From NCBI GenBank assembly GCA_002386525.1, contig DGIS01000013.1, forward strand, positions 383,854-447,853: a stretch of 64,000 nucleotides of DNA, written 5' to 3'. This document shows, one piece after another, positions 1-9,353 of this stretch. A program made the translations under genes and the position numbers. This DNA is from Sphingobacterium sp. UBA4616 (GTDB lineage Bacteria; Bacteroidota; Bacteroidia; Sphingobacteriales; Sphingobacteriaceae). Position 1 is the first letter of the stretch; each line of letters starts with the position of its first letter. A model generated the notes under the pieces. It saw only the letters and a list, made by a program, of their open reading frames with translations, had not been told where the DNA came from and did not search any database.

Positions 1-128
1 ATATCCACTTTTTAACCGAATTTGTTTTATGGGGGCTCACTTTAAACAAAAAATTAAGTAAATATAGGGTTGGAACCGGACTGCAGTTTCAGGATAATTT
101 TCAGGGATATTTAAGAAACAATTTGTAA
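1..128 (+). CDS. C-terminal end of a gene cut by the window edge, product unknown
   Basis: The frame that ends with TAA at 126-128 is open back to the first complete codon at position 3, giving about 41 residues ending in LRNNL. The stretch VGTGLQFQDNFQGYLRNNL alternates polar and hydrophobic residues, as the last strands of an outer-membrane barrel would, but it is too short to identify. A hairpin followed by a T-run lies about 110 bases downstream and could terminate it. It could also be a chance open frame. Confidence 0.4.
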   Translation, partial: IHFLTEFVLWGLTLNKKLSKYRVGTGLQFQDNFQGYLRNNL

Positions 129-239
129 GTTTTTATCATAATGCTATTTTGTTTCCCAAAGTGGGGTACGAATTTAGGCATAGTAAGTATCAGCTGTTGA
201 GTATATTTGATCAATAGAAAATAGTTGGGTTAATTAGAA

Positions 240-275
240 ATGTGGAACGACATTGTCGTTCCACATCATGTTTTT
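240..275 (+). terminator. Hairpin with T-run downstream of the partial gene
   Basis: Perfect inverted repeat: ATGTGGAACGACA at 240-252 pairs with TGTCGTTCCACAT at 254-266, followed by a run of five T at 271-275. The geometry suits a rho-independent terminator for the gene entering from the left edge. The near-zero spacer means the real loop must open several base pairs. Confidence 0.5.
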
Positions 276-584
276 CATTGTAGTATTGTAGGGTCTTTAC
301 AGTATTTTTTATTGAATCAATTAGGAATTAGTTTAGCACTTACCTCAATCGAATCAATTCTACTTGTTTGACAAATGTAACTTAGATTGGACGCAGAAAG
401 AATATGAAAATCATCCTTTTTTATGTGAAAATGGGAATATTTAATTTGTATGTAAAATCAGAGGTTTTAAATGTTCTCGTATTCGCTATAATAGACATCA
501 AATGGGGAGATAATTTCACAAAACACATCAACCATAACAAAAAAGGCAATTCTTTGCTTTCTATGTTAGTTAATTTTAATGTTA
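276..584. other. Intergenic stretch, no supported gene
   Basis: AT-rich sequence with stops in all frames, apart from one 76-codon plus-strand frame (404-634). That frame has atypical composition, no recognisable motif, and overlaps the 3' end of the decayed gene on the other strand. Nothing else is supported here. Confidence 0.5.
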
Positions 585-1064
585 TTATTCTTGAATATCG
601 TCAAGGTGGCAAGCTTGAACGCTGTTACTTCTGACGGTAGCAACATAAAGCAAACTTGAGGATTTTCCATAGCCGATGTCGGCTGCATTGATCTTTTTGT
701 AAAATAACACTGCATTTTAACTGTTAGGATTAACATGATAAACCAGTCCCTGCCATCCAGAAGTTAGAAATTCGTTTGGTTTAATTTGCACAATGCCATC
801 CAATCCCTCTTCCAATACTATCTTAGCCTTTTTATCCGGATTTCTTTTAAAAAAATTACCATCCATATCTAGTTTACTAATTGATGCAGCTGTATTGGGT
901 TCAAAAGCGACCGTATTGGCAACATAGAGTAATTTGTTTTTAGAATCTCCATAAATGGATTAGGGAGATTTTAGTGTTTCAGATTGCCAGTGAGGCATTC
1001 GAGACCGCTGGGCGAACAGAATTTGGGCGAATACAATGAGGATGAATGTTAGGACAATTTTTAT
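585..1064 (-). pseudogene. Decayed secreted SMP-30/NHL-type beta-propeller gene
   Basis: Read on the minus strand in one constant frame, the sequence gives a signal peptide (IKIVLTFILIVFAQILFAQ), then QSETLKSP, a TAA stop (960-962), SIYGDSKNKLLYVANTV, SISKLDMDGN, LDGIVQIKPNEFLTSGWQG, a second TAA (717-719), then KINAADIGYGKSSSLLYVAT and SNSVQACHL before the terminal TAA at 585-587. This order matches secreted SMP-30/gluconolactonase-like propellers (typical ...LKTPESVYFDSKNKVLYVAN... and ...NAADI-Y...VYVPT...). The family is about 280 residues and only about 155 codons remain, so an internal part is gone. The usual start ATG now reads ATA. Two nonsense codons in an unshifted frame suggest recent decay. 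What the enzyme acted on is unknown. Confidence 0.7.
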
Positions 1065-1264
1065 CGAAGATCTGGTTGAGTTTATATTAGTCAATTATTC
1101 ATATTAATGAAGGTGATCTTGAGAAATTCTTGTATTCTGCCCGACTCATTCTCAAGGTTTTGCTACTATAAAATAGAGTTGATTTCTTCTTTAAACTTTA
1201 GTACCTTTAACTTGGCCTAGTCGGATCTCAAAGTGGTTCATAATTATTGGCATGTCTGAAAAAA

Positions 1265-1846
1265 ATGAGAAAAATGGTCTTTATAGTTTTATTTATTGTG
1301 GCGGCAGTGGGAGCCGGTGTAGCCTATTATTTATTCACCAATGGTAACGTTAAAGTAGATATGGGATTGAAATCAGCTACTATCCATGAATTTAAAGTCA
1401 ACGGCCTGGACGGCTCGACCATAAACTTTGCGAAATTTAAAGGTAAAAAGATTCTGGTTGTAAACACCGCTTCCAAATGTGGATTTACGCCACAGTACGA
1501 GAGTCTGGAACGTCTATATAATAAATTCAATGATAAGCTAGTTATTATAGGCTTTCCGTCAAATGATTTTTTAGATCAAGAACCAGGTAAGGACGCCGAA
1601 ATAGCAGCATTTTGTCAACGAAATTACGGAGTAACTTTTCCGATGGCGGCAAAGATTGATGTGAAAGGAAAGCGACAGGCGCCTATCTATCAGTGGTTGA
1701 CCAATAAAAGCCTGAACGGTGTAGAAAGTTCAGCGGTCTTATGGAACTTTCAGAAGTATTTAATTGATGAAAATGGCAAGCTTATAAAGCATTTTTCACC
1801 AAAAACTGACCCTGAAGATAATGAAATTGTATCTCTACTTGATTAG
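1265..1846 (+). CDS. Membrane-anchored or secreted glutathione peroxidase-like peroxidase
   Basis: Thioredoxin-fold peroxidase of the GPx/BsaA family, expected to reduce hydroperoxides in the periplasm, probably with thioredoxin rather than glutathione as donor. Numbering from the TTG at 1247, a hydrophobic N-terminal segment (residues 10-30) precedes the catalytic domain. The peroxidatic Cys78 lies in NTASKCGFTPQY, Gln112 in FPSNDFLDQEPG, and Trp166/Asn167 in WNFQKYL, which complete the family's catalytic set. Cys123 in FCQRNYGVTFP is a plausible resolving Cys. The upstream frame begins with TTG, but ATG at 1265 (or 1274) leads directly into the hydrophobic segment and is the better start. 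It stands alone; the next gene is about 490 bases away. Confidence 0.88.
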   Translation: MRKMVFIVLFIVAAVGAGVAYYLFTNGNVKVDMGLKSATIHEFKVNGLDGSTINFAKFKGKKILVVNTASKCGFTPQYESLERLYNKFNDKLVIIGFPSNDFLDQEPGKDAEIAAFCQRNYGVTFPMAAKIDVKGKRQAPIYQWLTNKSLNGVESSAVLWNFQKYLIDENGKLIKHFSPKTDPEDNEIVSLLD

Positions 1847-2335
1847 AAGGCGACTCTTATTCAACTTAGGAATTCAGTGAAAAGATCCAGTGAATTAAAA
1901 TTTATACCATCTTGTAGCAAGTAACATAGCAGTTTTAATTGTCTATACGATTTTCTGCTATAACCCTGGATATATGCAACTCTAATCAGGTGATGAACCC
2001 ATTTTTTGTGGTATTAGCTACTATTTTGCTTTTTAAAAAACAAAGCAATCATTATTCGCCGAAACAAACTTTATATTCGTGCATCCCTCTCGGAAAATAA
2101 CTTAATATTTTTGTAAGAGAACAAGAAGGAATAATCGACGATTAAACGAGCGTTCTTTGCTACTGATCATAGGAAGTGTCATCCCGTTTAGCGGGATAGT
2201 TTAGATGCTATCGGTTTTAATGCTTATGTGAGAGGAGGAGGACAGTGCGAGAGCTGAACAGATAAGTGCGTAAAGAGAAAGAAGAATTAGATCAGACGAA
2301 AGCTTTACAGAATTAAATTATAACAACAGGTAAAA
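1847..2335. other. Intergenic stretch with a possible coiled-coil gene remnant
   Basis: No intact gene. Around 2130-2320 the plus strand reads, across a frameshift and several stops, as a hydrophobic segment (SLLLIIGSVIPFSGIV) followed by charged coiled-coil-like pieces (EEEDSARAEQISA, then KEKEELDQTKALQN). This resembles the membrane-linker region of Bacteroidota TPR/LuxR or kinase-type regulators. It is only a hint of a decayed gene and cannot be assigned. Confidence 0.25.
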
Positions 2336-2788
2336 ATGGGGAAAATCATAGTAAAATTTTGGTTGTTTAATGTGCTGATAAGCATTGTGCTATTTATCTT
2401 ATATCGACTTGTTATTGCGGAAAAAAATACTGTTGATACAGGATTTCTGAATACTATTATTGTTATAATGGACATTATTGTCAATCTTATTTTTTCAGCG
2501 GTTTACCTTTTCTCCATAGCATTGTGTTCTCTACTGTTTTTTCTAAATCATATAGAAAAAGTCAGAAATAGTAAAACATTATGCTTTTTGGTTTTCTCAG
2601 GAATACCTGCTGTATGCTTAGTTATATTAATTGTTTATATATTGGTGGGAGTGTGCTACTATAATATGGCAATTGAACCGTTAAAAACACTCCTTTTGTT
2701 TACGTTTATTTACCTAGGCTGTACCATTTTAGAATTTATCGCCTTTAGAAAGGCAATCAAAAAAAGCAATAACTTACTATTTAAATAA
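2336..2788 (+). CDS. Small four-helix membrane protein of unknown function
   Basis: 150 residues with about four hydrophobic segments (roughly 6-25, 40-70, 82-104 and 115-137) separated by short charged loops, ending in a lysine-rich tail. No family was recognised. Its stop is 18 bases before the start of the lipoprotein gene at 2807, so the two are probably co-transcribed. The cytoplasmic membrane is the likely location. Confidence 0.65.
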   Translation: MGKIIVKFWLFNVLISIVLFILYRLVIAEKNTVDTGFLNTIIVIMDIIVNLIFSAVYLFSIALCSLLFFLNHIEKVRNSKTLCFLVFSGIPAVCLVILIVYILVGVCYYNMAIEPLKTLLLFTFIYLGCTILEFIAFRKAIKKSNNLLFK

Positions 2789-2806
2789 CTGTCGCAAACA
2801 ATCCTT

Positions 2807-4030
2807 ATGCTCATGAAATATATTGGAATAATACTGTTGCATGCTTTAATTTTTTTATCGGGTTGCCGTGCGCATGATCATGGTTCCTATTGGATGGCGA
2901 TATCATCCAATAAGATTAATTGGGAACCTATGCGTGGCATCACGCTAAGTTATATGGAGATGTTGATAAAGGCGCAACCTTATATTGCTTTAAATGGTGA
3001 TGATATCTCTGTTCCATATCCGGAGGATAAGACAATAAAAAGGAAGGATTTCAAATCCTTTACCAATGTTAGAATCAAAGATTATGACAATCTACTATTG
3101 GACAGTATTTATGAAATGGTGGAGAGTAAAGATACACTTCGCATTAACTTTTATTATCATGGTACAGGTGAGGTGGGTAAACGTTTTGTACTTAACTATG
3201 TCCCAGTATCGAAGGCGAAATATGAACAAGCTGTCGGCGAATTAAAGAGCAGACGCCATGAACTCTTAAAAAGTATGGTTTCTTGGGACGCTTCAGCTCT
3301 AGATCTAAATACAACCAGACCACCTTATTTAGCGGACAGAACCGTCATGGATTTGATCAATCCGATGCAGCTTGCCTTAGAACTCACTCAAACGTTCGAT
3401 AAAACGAAAGTTGTATATGAATCTACTATCGTCAGTAAAAATGATTCATTGCAGCATTTCAGAACGCTCGGTATTCAATATCCGTCTTTCTCAAACAAGA
3501 TAGCTGCGCAAATAGGGATGACTTCTTTTAATCATCTCGAATTCTATATCGATGCTGGTAGCCTTAACCAGGGTATGGCGATGAGTCAGGAAAAAATGTC
3601 TAAAGGCGCTATGCAAGAACTATTCGTAAAAATAACGAGTCAATTCCCTTCCGCGAAAATGAAAGCATTTGGTTTACCGAAAAGATATAATTATCGTGAA
3701 TTTTCAGGTATCCATTCCAATATTGCCATTACTTGGTATGATAGAAATAAGGTGATTACATTGGTCGTTGAGGGAATTCCAGATGCCCTTTTTGATCGCG
3801 AAGTTGATAACAATATTGCCTTGAGTGATCAGGAGACACCAGTAGAAATAAGTAAGGTTTTTTCACATCATCTTGCACTCATTGATCAAGCTAAAGTTCG
3901 GCTCTTTGTAATGCATAAAGATTTCGATGAGCTTATGAATCGCAAAGAAAATAGAGATGAGACCAAGTTGCCGGGCCAGCTTTGGGAGTATGTAACTTCC
4001 TGGAAATACCTGTACGAGTTTGATGACTAA
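2807..4030 (+). CDS. Lipoprotein of unknown function
   Basis: 407 residues starting with a lipoprotein signal peptide whose lipobox is LSGC (Cys20), so the mature protein is lipid-anchored and periplasmic or outer-membrane facing. The rest is soluble with mixed alpha/beta character and no repeat or catalytic signature that I recognise. A second ATG two codons in (2813) is an equally good start. It follows the small membrane protein at 2336 by 18 bases, and its 3' end converges with the metzincin-like gene. No function is proposed. Confidence 0.7.
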   Translation: MLMKYIGIILLHALIFLSGCRAHDHGSYWMAISSNKINWEPMRGITLSYMEMLIKAQPYIALNGDDISVPYPEDKTIKRKDFKSFTNVRIKDYDNLLLDSIYEMVESKDTLRINFYYHGTGEVGKRFVLNYVPVSKAKYEQAVGELKSRRHELLKSMVSWDASALDLNTTRPPYLADRTVMDLINPMQLALELTQTFDKTKVVYESTIVSKNDSLQHFRTLGIQYPSFSNKIAAQIGMTSFNHLEFYIDAGSLNQGMAMSQEKMSKGAMQELFVKITSQFPSAKMKAFGLPKRYNYREFSGIHSNIAITWYDRNKVITLVVEGIPDALFDREVDNNIALSDQETPVEISKVFSHHLALIDQAKVRLFVMHKDFDELMNRKENRDETKLPGQLWEYVTSWKYLYEFDD

Positions 4031-4042
4031 TAGCTGCTATTT

Positions 4043-5794
4043 TTATTTAGTTAGCAATGGGTTGCACCAAATTGACCAGGCATTAAAGTTGTTTCCGGCT
4101 GGATCTTGTGTGAGAAGCTCAAGATCGTCAATATTTGTGATATCTATCTCAAAAAGATGCTGTTGATTAGGTTTGACGGTACAAGAAGAAAGGGTTTTCC
4201 CATTACCCTGGATAATAAATTTAATACCCTCTGGTTTTTGCGCACCATCACGCAATGCTGCTATGATTTTTAAATTCCGCCACTTTTTTGAAAGCTTATA
4301 TGCATATAGGGATGGAGTATGGGCGTACAAACCTTTTCGATATAGGTTGCCCATACTTTCTAAAAAAAATAAGCTGTTGGATTCCGCCGTGTAATAATTC
4401 CGAGCAGGATTTTCCCAACCAACTGAAGCTTCTTTCCATGCTGCATCAGAAAGAAATACACTATCCTTTTGAGTGGTTTTAAGGTTGATTGGCTTGCTGT
4501 CTTGTAAAAATTGATTTAAGATGCCTAACTTAACCTGTCTTTGACTATCTTTGCTGTCATTTTCAACTGCCCTGATCAAGTCATTGATACTTGTCTGACC
4601 GAAGTTATTAACTGTGAAAAAATGCCCCCCTTCACCTTGAGTAACCATTTTTCGGTATTCTTTAACTGATCCATTTGCGAATATAAACAACATTCTTATT
4701 TCATGTGGTGCATTGCTCTCAAATGGAGCTATTTCAATCTCTGTATCATCGCTTTGATTGCCTACCGACGTAAAGCTGTTGCTTAAATACTCCGACATAT
4801 CGTAAGGACGGATTAAGGCAACTACAGCATATAGTTTTGTTCCTGAATGGTAATGTAGCTTTATTTTTGTTGTCTTTTCATTTTGGTATAATTTAAAAGA
4901 TTGCAATAGAAACTCGTTTCTATTGAGCAGCGGTTTTGCTCTTTGAGTAAATAGGGGATGCCGACTTAATTGTAATAGGGAAGCATGTGAAAATTTAGCT
5001 GATTTTTCACCGCCCCATTTTCCCACTTTATAGTGTCGACTACCGTATTCTCCCATTATAGATATTGTTTTTAAACTGAATTCATTTTTAAAACCATTAT
5101 CATGTGGTAATCCGAATAGATGTCCCATTTCATAGGCTATACCTCCGAGGTACCAACTATTGAACTCTCCAACAGAACATGCTCTGTTTGTAGCGAACAT
5201 CTCTGTGAAAGTTATTTTAGTAGTTGCGTCAGCGAGTAGCAGCGGGTCTAGGAGATCACAGTCTGCAACCATGCACAAGCCGGAGGTGGCCGATCCCCTG
5301 CCATAGTAAGGCGAATGGAAGATGTAGGTATCATTTTCATCTTTCTCGCTTAAAGCTGTAATAACAAGTATATGTTCTTTACTTGGTGTGATAGTAGGCG
5401 GCAATTTTTCAAAAATCTCATTTTCTATTTCATTACCTGAATATATGGTATAATCATTTGAGGGTTTCGATCCCTGGACCACGTAGTACTTGTAGCCCAA
5501 ATTGTCCTTCTCAAATGGAATACCATCATTATCATAACCAGCATTTTCAAGCTCAGTTTTATAGAAGGCTGAGATATCTTTTAAGGTTCGGTCGATACGA
5601 TTTTTCCAACTAGAAGACAGCCTTGAATCGGCACCAAAAAAATAAACTATCTTAACAGTATGGTGTATTTTATTGGTAACTTTTAAATTAGCGCCATGAG
5701 CGACTCCGGTAAATGTAAAGAGTGTGATGACAAATATCATCCAGCAGACATCTAGCTGAAGTTTTTTTCTGATTTTTGTAGTAGTGATTTCCAT
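4043..5794 (-). CDS. Secreted metzincin-like protein with C-terminal NPCBM domain, altered zinc site
   Basis: 583 residues with an N-terminal export signal (about 12-35). The middle contains GGIAYEMGHLFGLPHDNG at 217-234, followed by a Met-turn-like SIMGEYG around Met247. This is the metzincin layout HExxHxxGxxH, but the first zinc ligand is Tyr221 instead of His; Glu222, His225 and His231 are present. The C-terminal about 140 residues (SDAAWKEASVGWENP..., then GLYAHTPSLYAYKL) match the NPCBM/NEW2 carbohydrate-binding-like module, suggesting attachment to glycans or cell wall. The Tyr codon TAT differs from a His codon by one base. Either the protease is impaired, or this is a natural variant or a read error. 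It is a single-gene unit convergent with the lipoprotein gene upstream. Confidence 0.72.
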   Translation of the reverse strand: MEITTTKIRKKLQLDVCWMIFVITLFTFTGVAHGANLKVTNKIHHTVKIVYFFGADSRLSSSWKNRIDRTLKDISAFYKTELENAGYDNDGIPFEKDNLGYKYYVVQGSKPSNDYTIYSGNEIENEIFEKLPPTITPSKEHILVITALSEKDENDTYIFHSPYYGRGSATSGLCMVADCDLLDPLLLADATTKITFTEMFATNRACSVGEFNSWYLGGIAYEMGHLFGLPHDNGFKNEFSLKTISIMGEYGSRHYKVGKWGGEKSAKFSHASLLQLSRHPLFTQRAKPLLNRNEFLLQSFKLYQNEKTTKIKLHYHSGTKLYAVVALIRPYDMSEYLSNSFTSVGNQSDDTEIEIAPFESNAPHEIRMLFIFANGSVKEYRKMVTQGEGGHFFTVNNFGQTSINDLIRAVENDSKDSQRQVKLGILNQFLQDSKPINLKTTQKDSVFLSDAAWKEASVGWENPARNYYTAESNSLFFLESMGNLYRKGLYAHTPSLYAYKLSKKWRNLKIIAALRDGAQKPEGIKFIIQGNGKTLSSCTVKPNQQHLFEIDITNIDDLELLTQDPAGNNFNAWSIWCNPLLTK

Positions 5795-6827
5795 TTAGCA
5801 AACTTTAAGTAGTCTTATTTTCTTAGGTTTAATAAGATTTTTTAAATATCAATTCTTTGTAAATTGAATCATTGTAAATGCGTCGCAATTGATCCTATTT
5901 TAGGCTAAAACTTGATGTGTCTTATTCTAATACTAAAGTTAAATAAAATCATTATGGTTATCTAAAATAAAATGCATAAGCTTACTCTGGGATATCGCAG
6001 CTTCTTGCTTAATTGTTAAAATAGTTTGAATTATTATTTATTGCTCTTTTAAGGTTAAAAATGCAAAGAGTGTTAGTTTCCAGAGTTATAACGATTAGTT
6101 ATATGTGATCAGATATAAATATCGTTGGCAGTACAATTTAAGTGATAGTGATAATGATTCGATATGAAGCTTGAAAGTTAATGCGTTGTCTCGAAATGCT
6201 TTATATAGGGAAATTGAATAGCAATTAGATAGATTGACTGTTAGGTCGGCAAAAGTAAGTAAAGCCCAGATTTAAGTTGCTAATGTCAAAAGTATTCTTT
6301 TTATGATTTTAGATTTCTGGGCAAATAGTAGTCAAAAGCAAATTCGTTCACAAAAATGATGAATACTAATATTTTGTAGGTTCTTGAAAGCCAAGTAGCT
6401 CGCTTCAAGAGATCATATTATATGAAACCTTTACGCTTTTAACTGTGTCTTCTATGGAGATTTGCTTAATTAATGACATCGGCCTGGAATGATTGGTCTT
6501 GGATGTGGCGTTTTTTTTAAAAAGTTTATTGATTGTCAAGTTCCATGGCCGATCAAAAAAATACGACACGAATGTTTATCAACGAATTAATAAAACATGA
6601 TAAATCGCTAGATTCCGAAACCAACCCATGTACATTGCTGTTTAATCCTTATAGCTGATCAGTTTTTAATGATGGAAATTAATGCCGAAAGGTCACTATA
6701 GTAATTCCAAGAAAACATATGGTCTTCGCGCTCGAAAAACATAAGAATGCAAATACTAAATATGACTATAGCAAAAAGGAGCATATCGTCACAGAATGAG
6801 ATAAGATTGTTTAAAAAGCTATGAAAA
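5795..6827. other. Long AT-rich gap without a supported gene
   Basis: About 1 kb of AT-rich sequence rich in stops in all frames. A 37-codon plus-strand frame starting at 6545 and a few short charged stretches near 6680-6800 look vaguely protein-like, but change frame and match nothing I recognise. It may hold a heavily decayed gene or simply non-coding DNA. Confidence 0.4.
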
Positions 6828-7721
6828 ATGAACAATAATAAAAAGTCGATTTATAGTGCTCTTGTTGCAAATCTTCTAATAGCACTCACCAAATTTCTAG
6901 CAGGATCTTTTACAAACAGTTCTTCCATGATCTCGGAAGGTATTCATTCAACAGTCGATACTGTGAATCAGATACTGATATTATATGGACTAAAACGTAG
7001 TAAAAAGGCACCGGATCAGTCCCATCCCTTTGGCTATGGAAAGGAGCTTTACTTTTGGTCTTTTGTCGTTTCTATTCTGATATTCGGTTTGGGGGGAGCG
7101 TTGTCTATTTATCAGGGTGTTATTCATATACGGAATCCGGAACTGATGAAGAATCCTTTTTGGAATTACGTCGTTTTAATCCTTTCACTTATTTTTGAGG
7201 GGACTTCCTTTATCATTGCGATGAAAGAATTTAATAAGACCCGGAATGGCATGGGCTGGTGGAAAGCTATGATCAAAAGTAAAGACCCTTCAAGCTTTCT
7301 TGTCGTTTTTGAGGATGGAGCAGCGGTGGCGGGTCTTATTACCGTCATGATTCTGATGGCCTTAAGTCATGCACTGCAGATTCCGGAATTGGACGGATTG
7401 GCATCTATAATTGTCGGTTTACTATTGGTTTTCGTTTCCTTTATCCTTGCTAGGGAAAGCAGGAGCTTACTCATGGGCGAAGGCATTGCTTCTGAAACAA
7501 GAAATGAAATTGCCAGTCTGGTGGAACAAGACGTTTGTGTGATAAAAACCAAAAACATTTTATCTACTTACCAGTCTCCCGAGGATGTTATATTGATGCT
7601 TATTATCGATTTTAAGGATCACTTGAATACTGAAGATATTACTGAGGCGATCAATCGGATTCGTACGACCATAAAAACCGAATTTAAATTTATACATTAT
7701 GTAATTATCCAGCCCGAATAG
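6828..7721 (+). CDS. Cation diffusion facilitator (CDF) family metal transporter
   Basis: 297-residue inner-membrane CDF protein with about six membrane segments, expected to export divalent metal (Zn, Fe, Mn or Co) by proton antiport. TM2 carries the metal-site motif HSTVD (His40, Asp44), and HPFGYGKELYFWS (about 66-78) is the conserved loop before TM3. TM5 has VVFEDGAAVAG (Glu162, Asp163) where most CDF proteins have HxxxD, a variation that I associate with the ZnT9-like branch. The C-terminal about 80 residues (after LMGEGIASE) form the usual cytoplasmic alpha/beta domain. Metal specificity cannot be deduced. It is a monocistronic gene between two long gaps. Confidence 0.88.
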   Translation: MNNNKKSIYSALVANLLIALTKFLAGSFTNSSSMISEGIHSTVDTVNQILILYGLKRSKKAPDQSHPFGYGKELYFWSFVVSILIFGLGGALSIYQGVIHIRNPELMKNPFWNYVVLILSLIFEGTSFIIAMKEFNKTRNGMGWWKAMIKSKDPSSFLVVFEDGAAVAGLITVMILMALSHALQIPELDGLASIIVGLLLVFVSFILARESRSLLMGEGIASETRNEIASLVEQDVCVIKTKNILSTYQSPEDVILMLIIDFKDHLNTEDITEAINRIRTTIKTEFKFIHYVIIQPE

Positions 7722-8194
7722 ATAGGATTGGATGTGCCCTTTATATCTTATATCAAGTATACTGCGAACTGTTTTTACTTTGCATAGGTATATTGACGCA
7801 GTAGAATTATTAGAACGAGCTTTATAAACCTGATTGCCTCCAGGCATGGAGCGCGCAATTTTACGTTGACCAATTAAACGATCTTTCTATTTTTTCCGAA
7901 TTCATATTTTTACGATTTCCCATTAACGGCTGATATTCTTTTTTTGCTTTTTTGAGAGTCGTTTCACCTACTTGTTGAGCTGACGAACGAATCTGTTGAA
8001 ATAGCTTTCACGCTTAAACTTAGGGTGGGGATATTGCTTAGATCGAATAGTAACTGATCAGCTACGAATTCTAAGTGATCGGGTACAGATATTTAATCAT
8101 CATTTCAATCATTGATTGTGTCTTTATTTTTATAGTCATATTCAAGATTATGCCACGAAAGCATAACATGGTTTAACAAATAAGGTTAAAAACA

Positions 8195-8341
8195 ATGAAA
8201 AAATTAATGATAAGTAAGCTGGCTTTTGTCATGCTAAAATTTGCTAGATCGGCTAGGACATTTGCAATCGTAGTCGAAGGAAATTCAAATTTGAAAATAT
8301 CTAGTTATCATATCGCCAAAAATATGCTTGATGTTACATAA
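8195..8341 (+). CDS. Possible small or truncated secreted protein
   Basis: 48-codon frame beginning MKKLMISKLAFVMLKFARSA, then TFAIVVEGNSNLKISS, ending at TAA 8339-8341. The basic start followed by a hydrophobic stretch resembles a signal peptide. The same frame reads on after the stop for 14 more sensible codons (ETTEANAVSSRYNF), so it may be the start of a decayed gene rather than a genuine small protein. Identity unknown. Confidence 0.22.
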   Translation: MKKLMISKLAFVMLKFARSARTFAIVVEGNSNLKISSYHIAKNMLDVT

Positions 8342-8491
8342 GAAACCACGGAAGCGAATGCGGTATCCTCACGTTACAATTTTTAAAGTTAGCGTTTACA
8401 GTATTTGTGATTTTCATTTGTTTGGCACAGACTTCACAAATGACTTTTCTTCAACTATGGGTTGTGCGATCTTCTTTTAGTAATGTACGAC

Positions 8492-8509
8492 TTGTTTGAA
8501 ATCAAACAA
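8492..8509. promoter_or_regulatory. Perfect palindrome upstream of the GLPGLI gene
   Basis: TTGTTTGA at 8492-8499 and TCAAACAA at 8502-8509 form an 8-bp perfect inverted repeat with a 2-base spacer, 68 bases before the start codon at 8577. The size and position suit an operator for a dimeric regulator. No regulator is encoded next door. Confidence 0.35.
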
Positions 8510-8576
8510 CATTTTATTCAATTTTTTACGAAAATAAAAGCGGTGCTTAGGCACGTTACTTAAAATACAAATTATC

Positions 8577-9353
8577 ATGCATAAATATTATATATTCTTT
8601 TTCGTTCTATTCCTTTCCAGGTTATCGTTTGCGCAGCGGCTTCACGCCGTTTATGAATACATACCATCAGCAATGGCTACTTTTAAGGAAAATGTTTATT
8701 ATGATGGAATGGTGAAGATCGCTGTTCGGGATTCAACCCCGCAGCAGATGCAAGTACTTGATAATGATGTGGACGATGAAGTAGCACCTTCATTTTCTAT
8801 CACAATTGGTTCTGGCAAGAGGTTTAATAGGGTCGTAATGCATCAAAATAATGCTAACCAACAGTTGGAAACCCGCTCCATTCAAGGGGTCAATTATTTG
8901 GTGACTGACAAATTTCCGGTATTAGTATGGAACACAGCGTATAGCGATGTTGATACTTTGGGTAACTATGTATGCCACAAGGCAACAGCATCTTATCGGG
9001 GAACGACCCTCGTAGCTTATTATACAAATGCTATTCCCGTACCTGTAGGGCCATCGAAGTTTGGCGGTCTACCTGGACTTATTGTTATGCTATATAATGA
9101 AAGTGCTAATCCGAACTACTGGTATCTCAAGGAGGTCAACTACCCTTATAATGGAAGTATTCCAATTGATGATAAGTATATACATTCCTTAAGTAAATTG
9201 AGTCTTGAAGAGTTTGTCAAGAAAGAAGACCAATTTAATGAAGAGCATATGCGTATGCTATACAGTAAAATGCCAATGATGGGGGGTGTTAGCGTAGAGA
9301 AGCAAAAAGTTAGAGGCAGTGTAGAACAAGTGTATGAATGGGAACATCAATAA
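8577..9353 (+). CDS. GLPGLI family secreted protein
   Basis: 258 residues with a signal peptide ending in LSFAQ (about 20) and the family signature GGLPGLIVMLY near residues 163-173. GLPGLI proteins are secreted Bacteroidota proteins, usually paired with a TonB-type outer-membrane protein; their molecular role is not established. Other typical features are present: an early AVYEY beta strand and a YSDVDTLGNYVCHKATASY segment, corresponding to the conserved I-GY-C-KA region before the signature. Its last 20 bases overlap the start of the next gene at 9334, so the two are translationally coupled and likely act together. Confidence 0.88.
   Translation: MHKYYIFFFVLFLSRLSFAQRLHAVYEYIPSAMATFKENVYYDGMVKIAVRDSTPQQMQVLDNDVDDEVAPSFSITIGSGKRFNRVVMHQNNANQQLETRSIQGVNYLVTDKFPVLVWNTAYSDVDTLGNYVCHKATASYRGTTLVAYYTNAIPVPVGPSKFGGLPGLIVMLYNESANPNYWYLKEVNYPYNGSIPIDDKYIHSLSKLSLEEFVKKEDQFNEEHMRMLYSKMPMMGGVSVEKQKVRGSVEQVYEWEHQ

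Larger units (their letters stand above)
7722..8576. other. Long gap with possible short remnants
   Basis: No intact full-length gene. On the minus strand near 7865-7985, a short open stretch reads QQVGETTLKKAKKEYQPLMG and continues to a stop, of unknown origin. On the plus strand, 8195-8341 encodes a 48-residue frame with a hydrophobic start. A palindrome at 8492-8509 precedes the GLPGLI gene. Confidence 0.4.

Noticed and set aside
404..634. 76-codon plus-strand open frame
   Set aside because: Overlaps the decayed propeller gene on the other strand, has no recognisable motif, and its composition looks like translated AT-rich spacer.
4029..4048. Hairpin AATAGC-T-GCTATT with T-run after the lipoprotein gene
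   Set aside because: One-base spacer leaves only a very short real stem; too weak to call as a terminator.
6545..6658. 37-codon frame starting MADQKNTTRMF
   Set aside because: Too short, no motif, no continuation in another frame that could be recognised as a gene.
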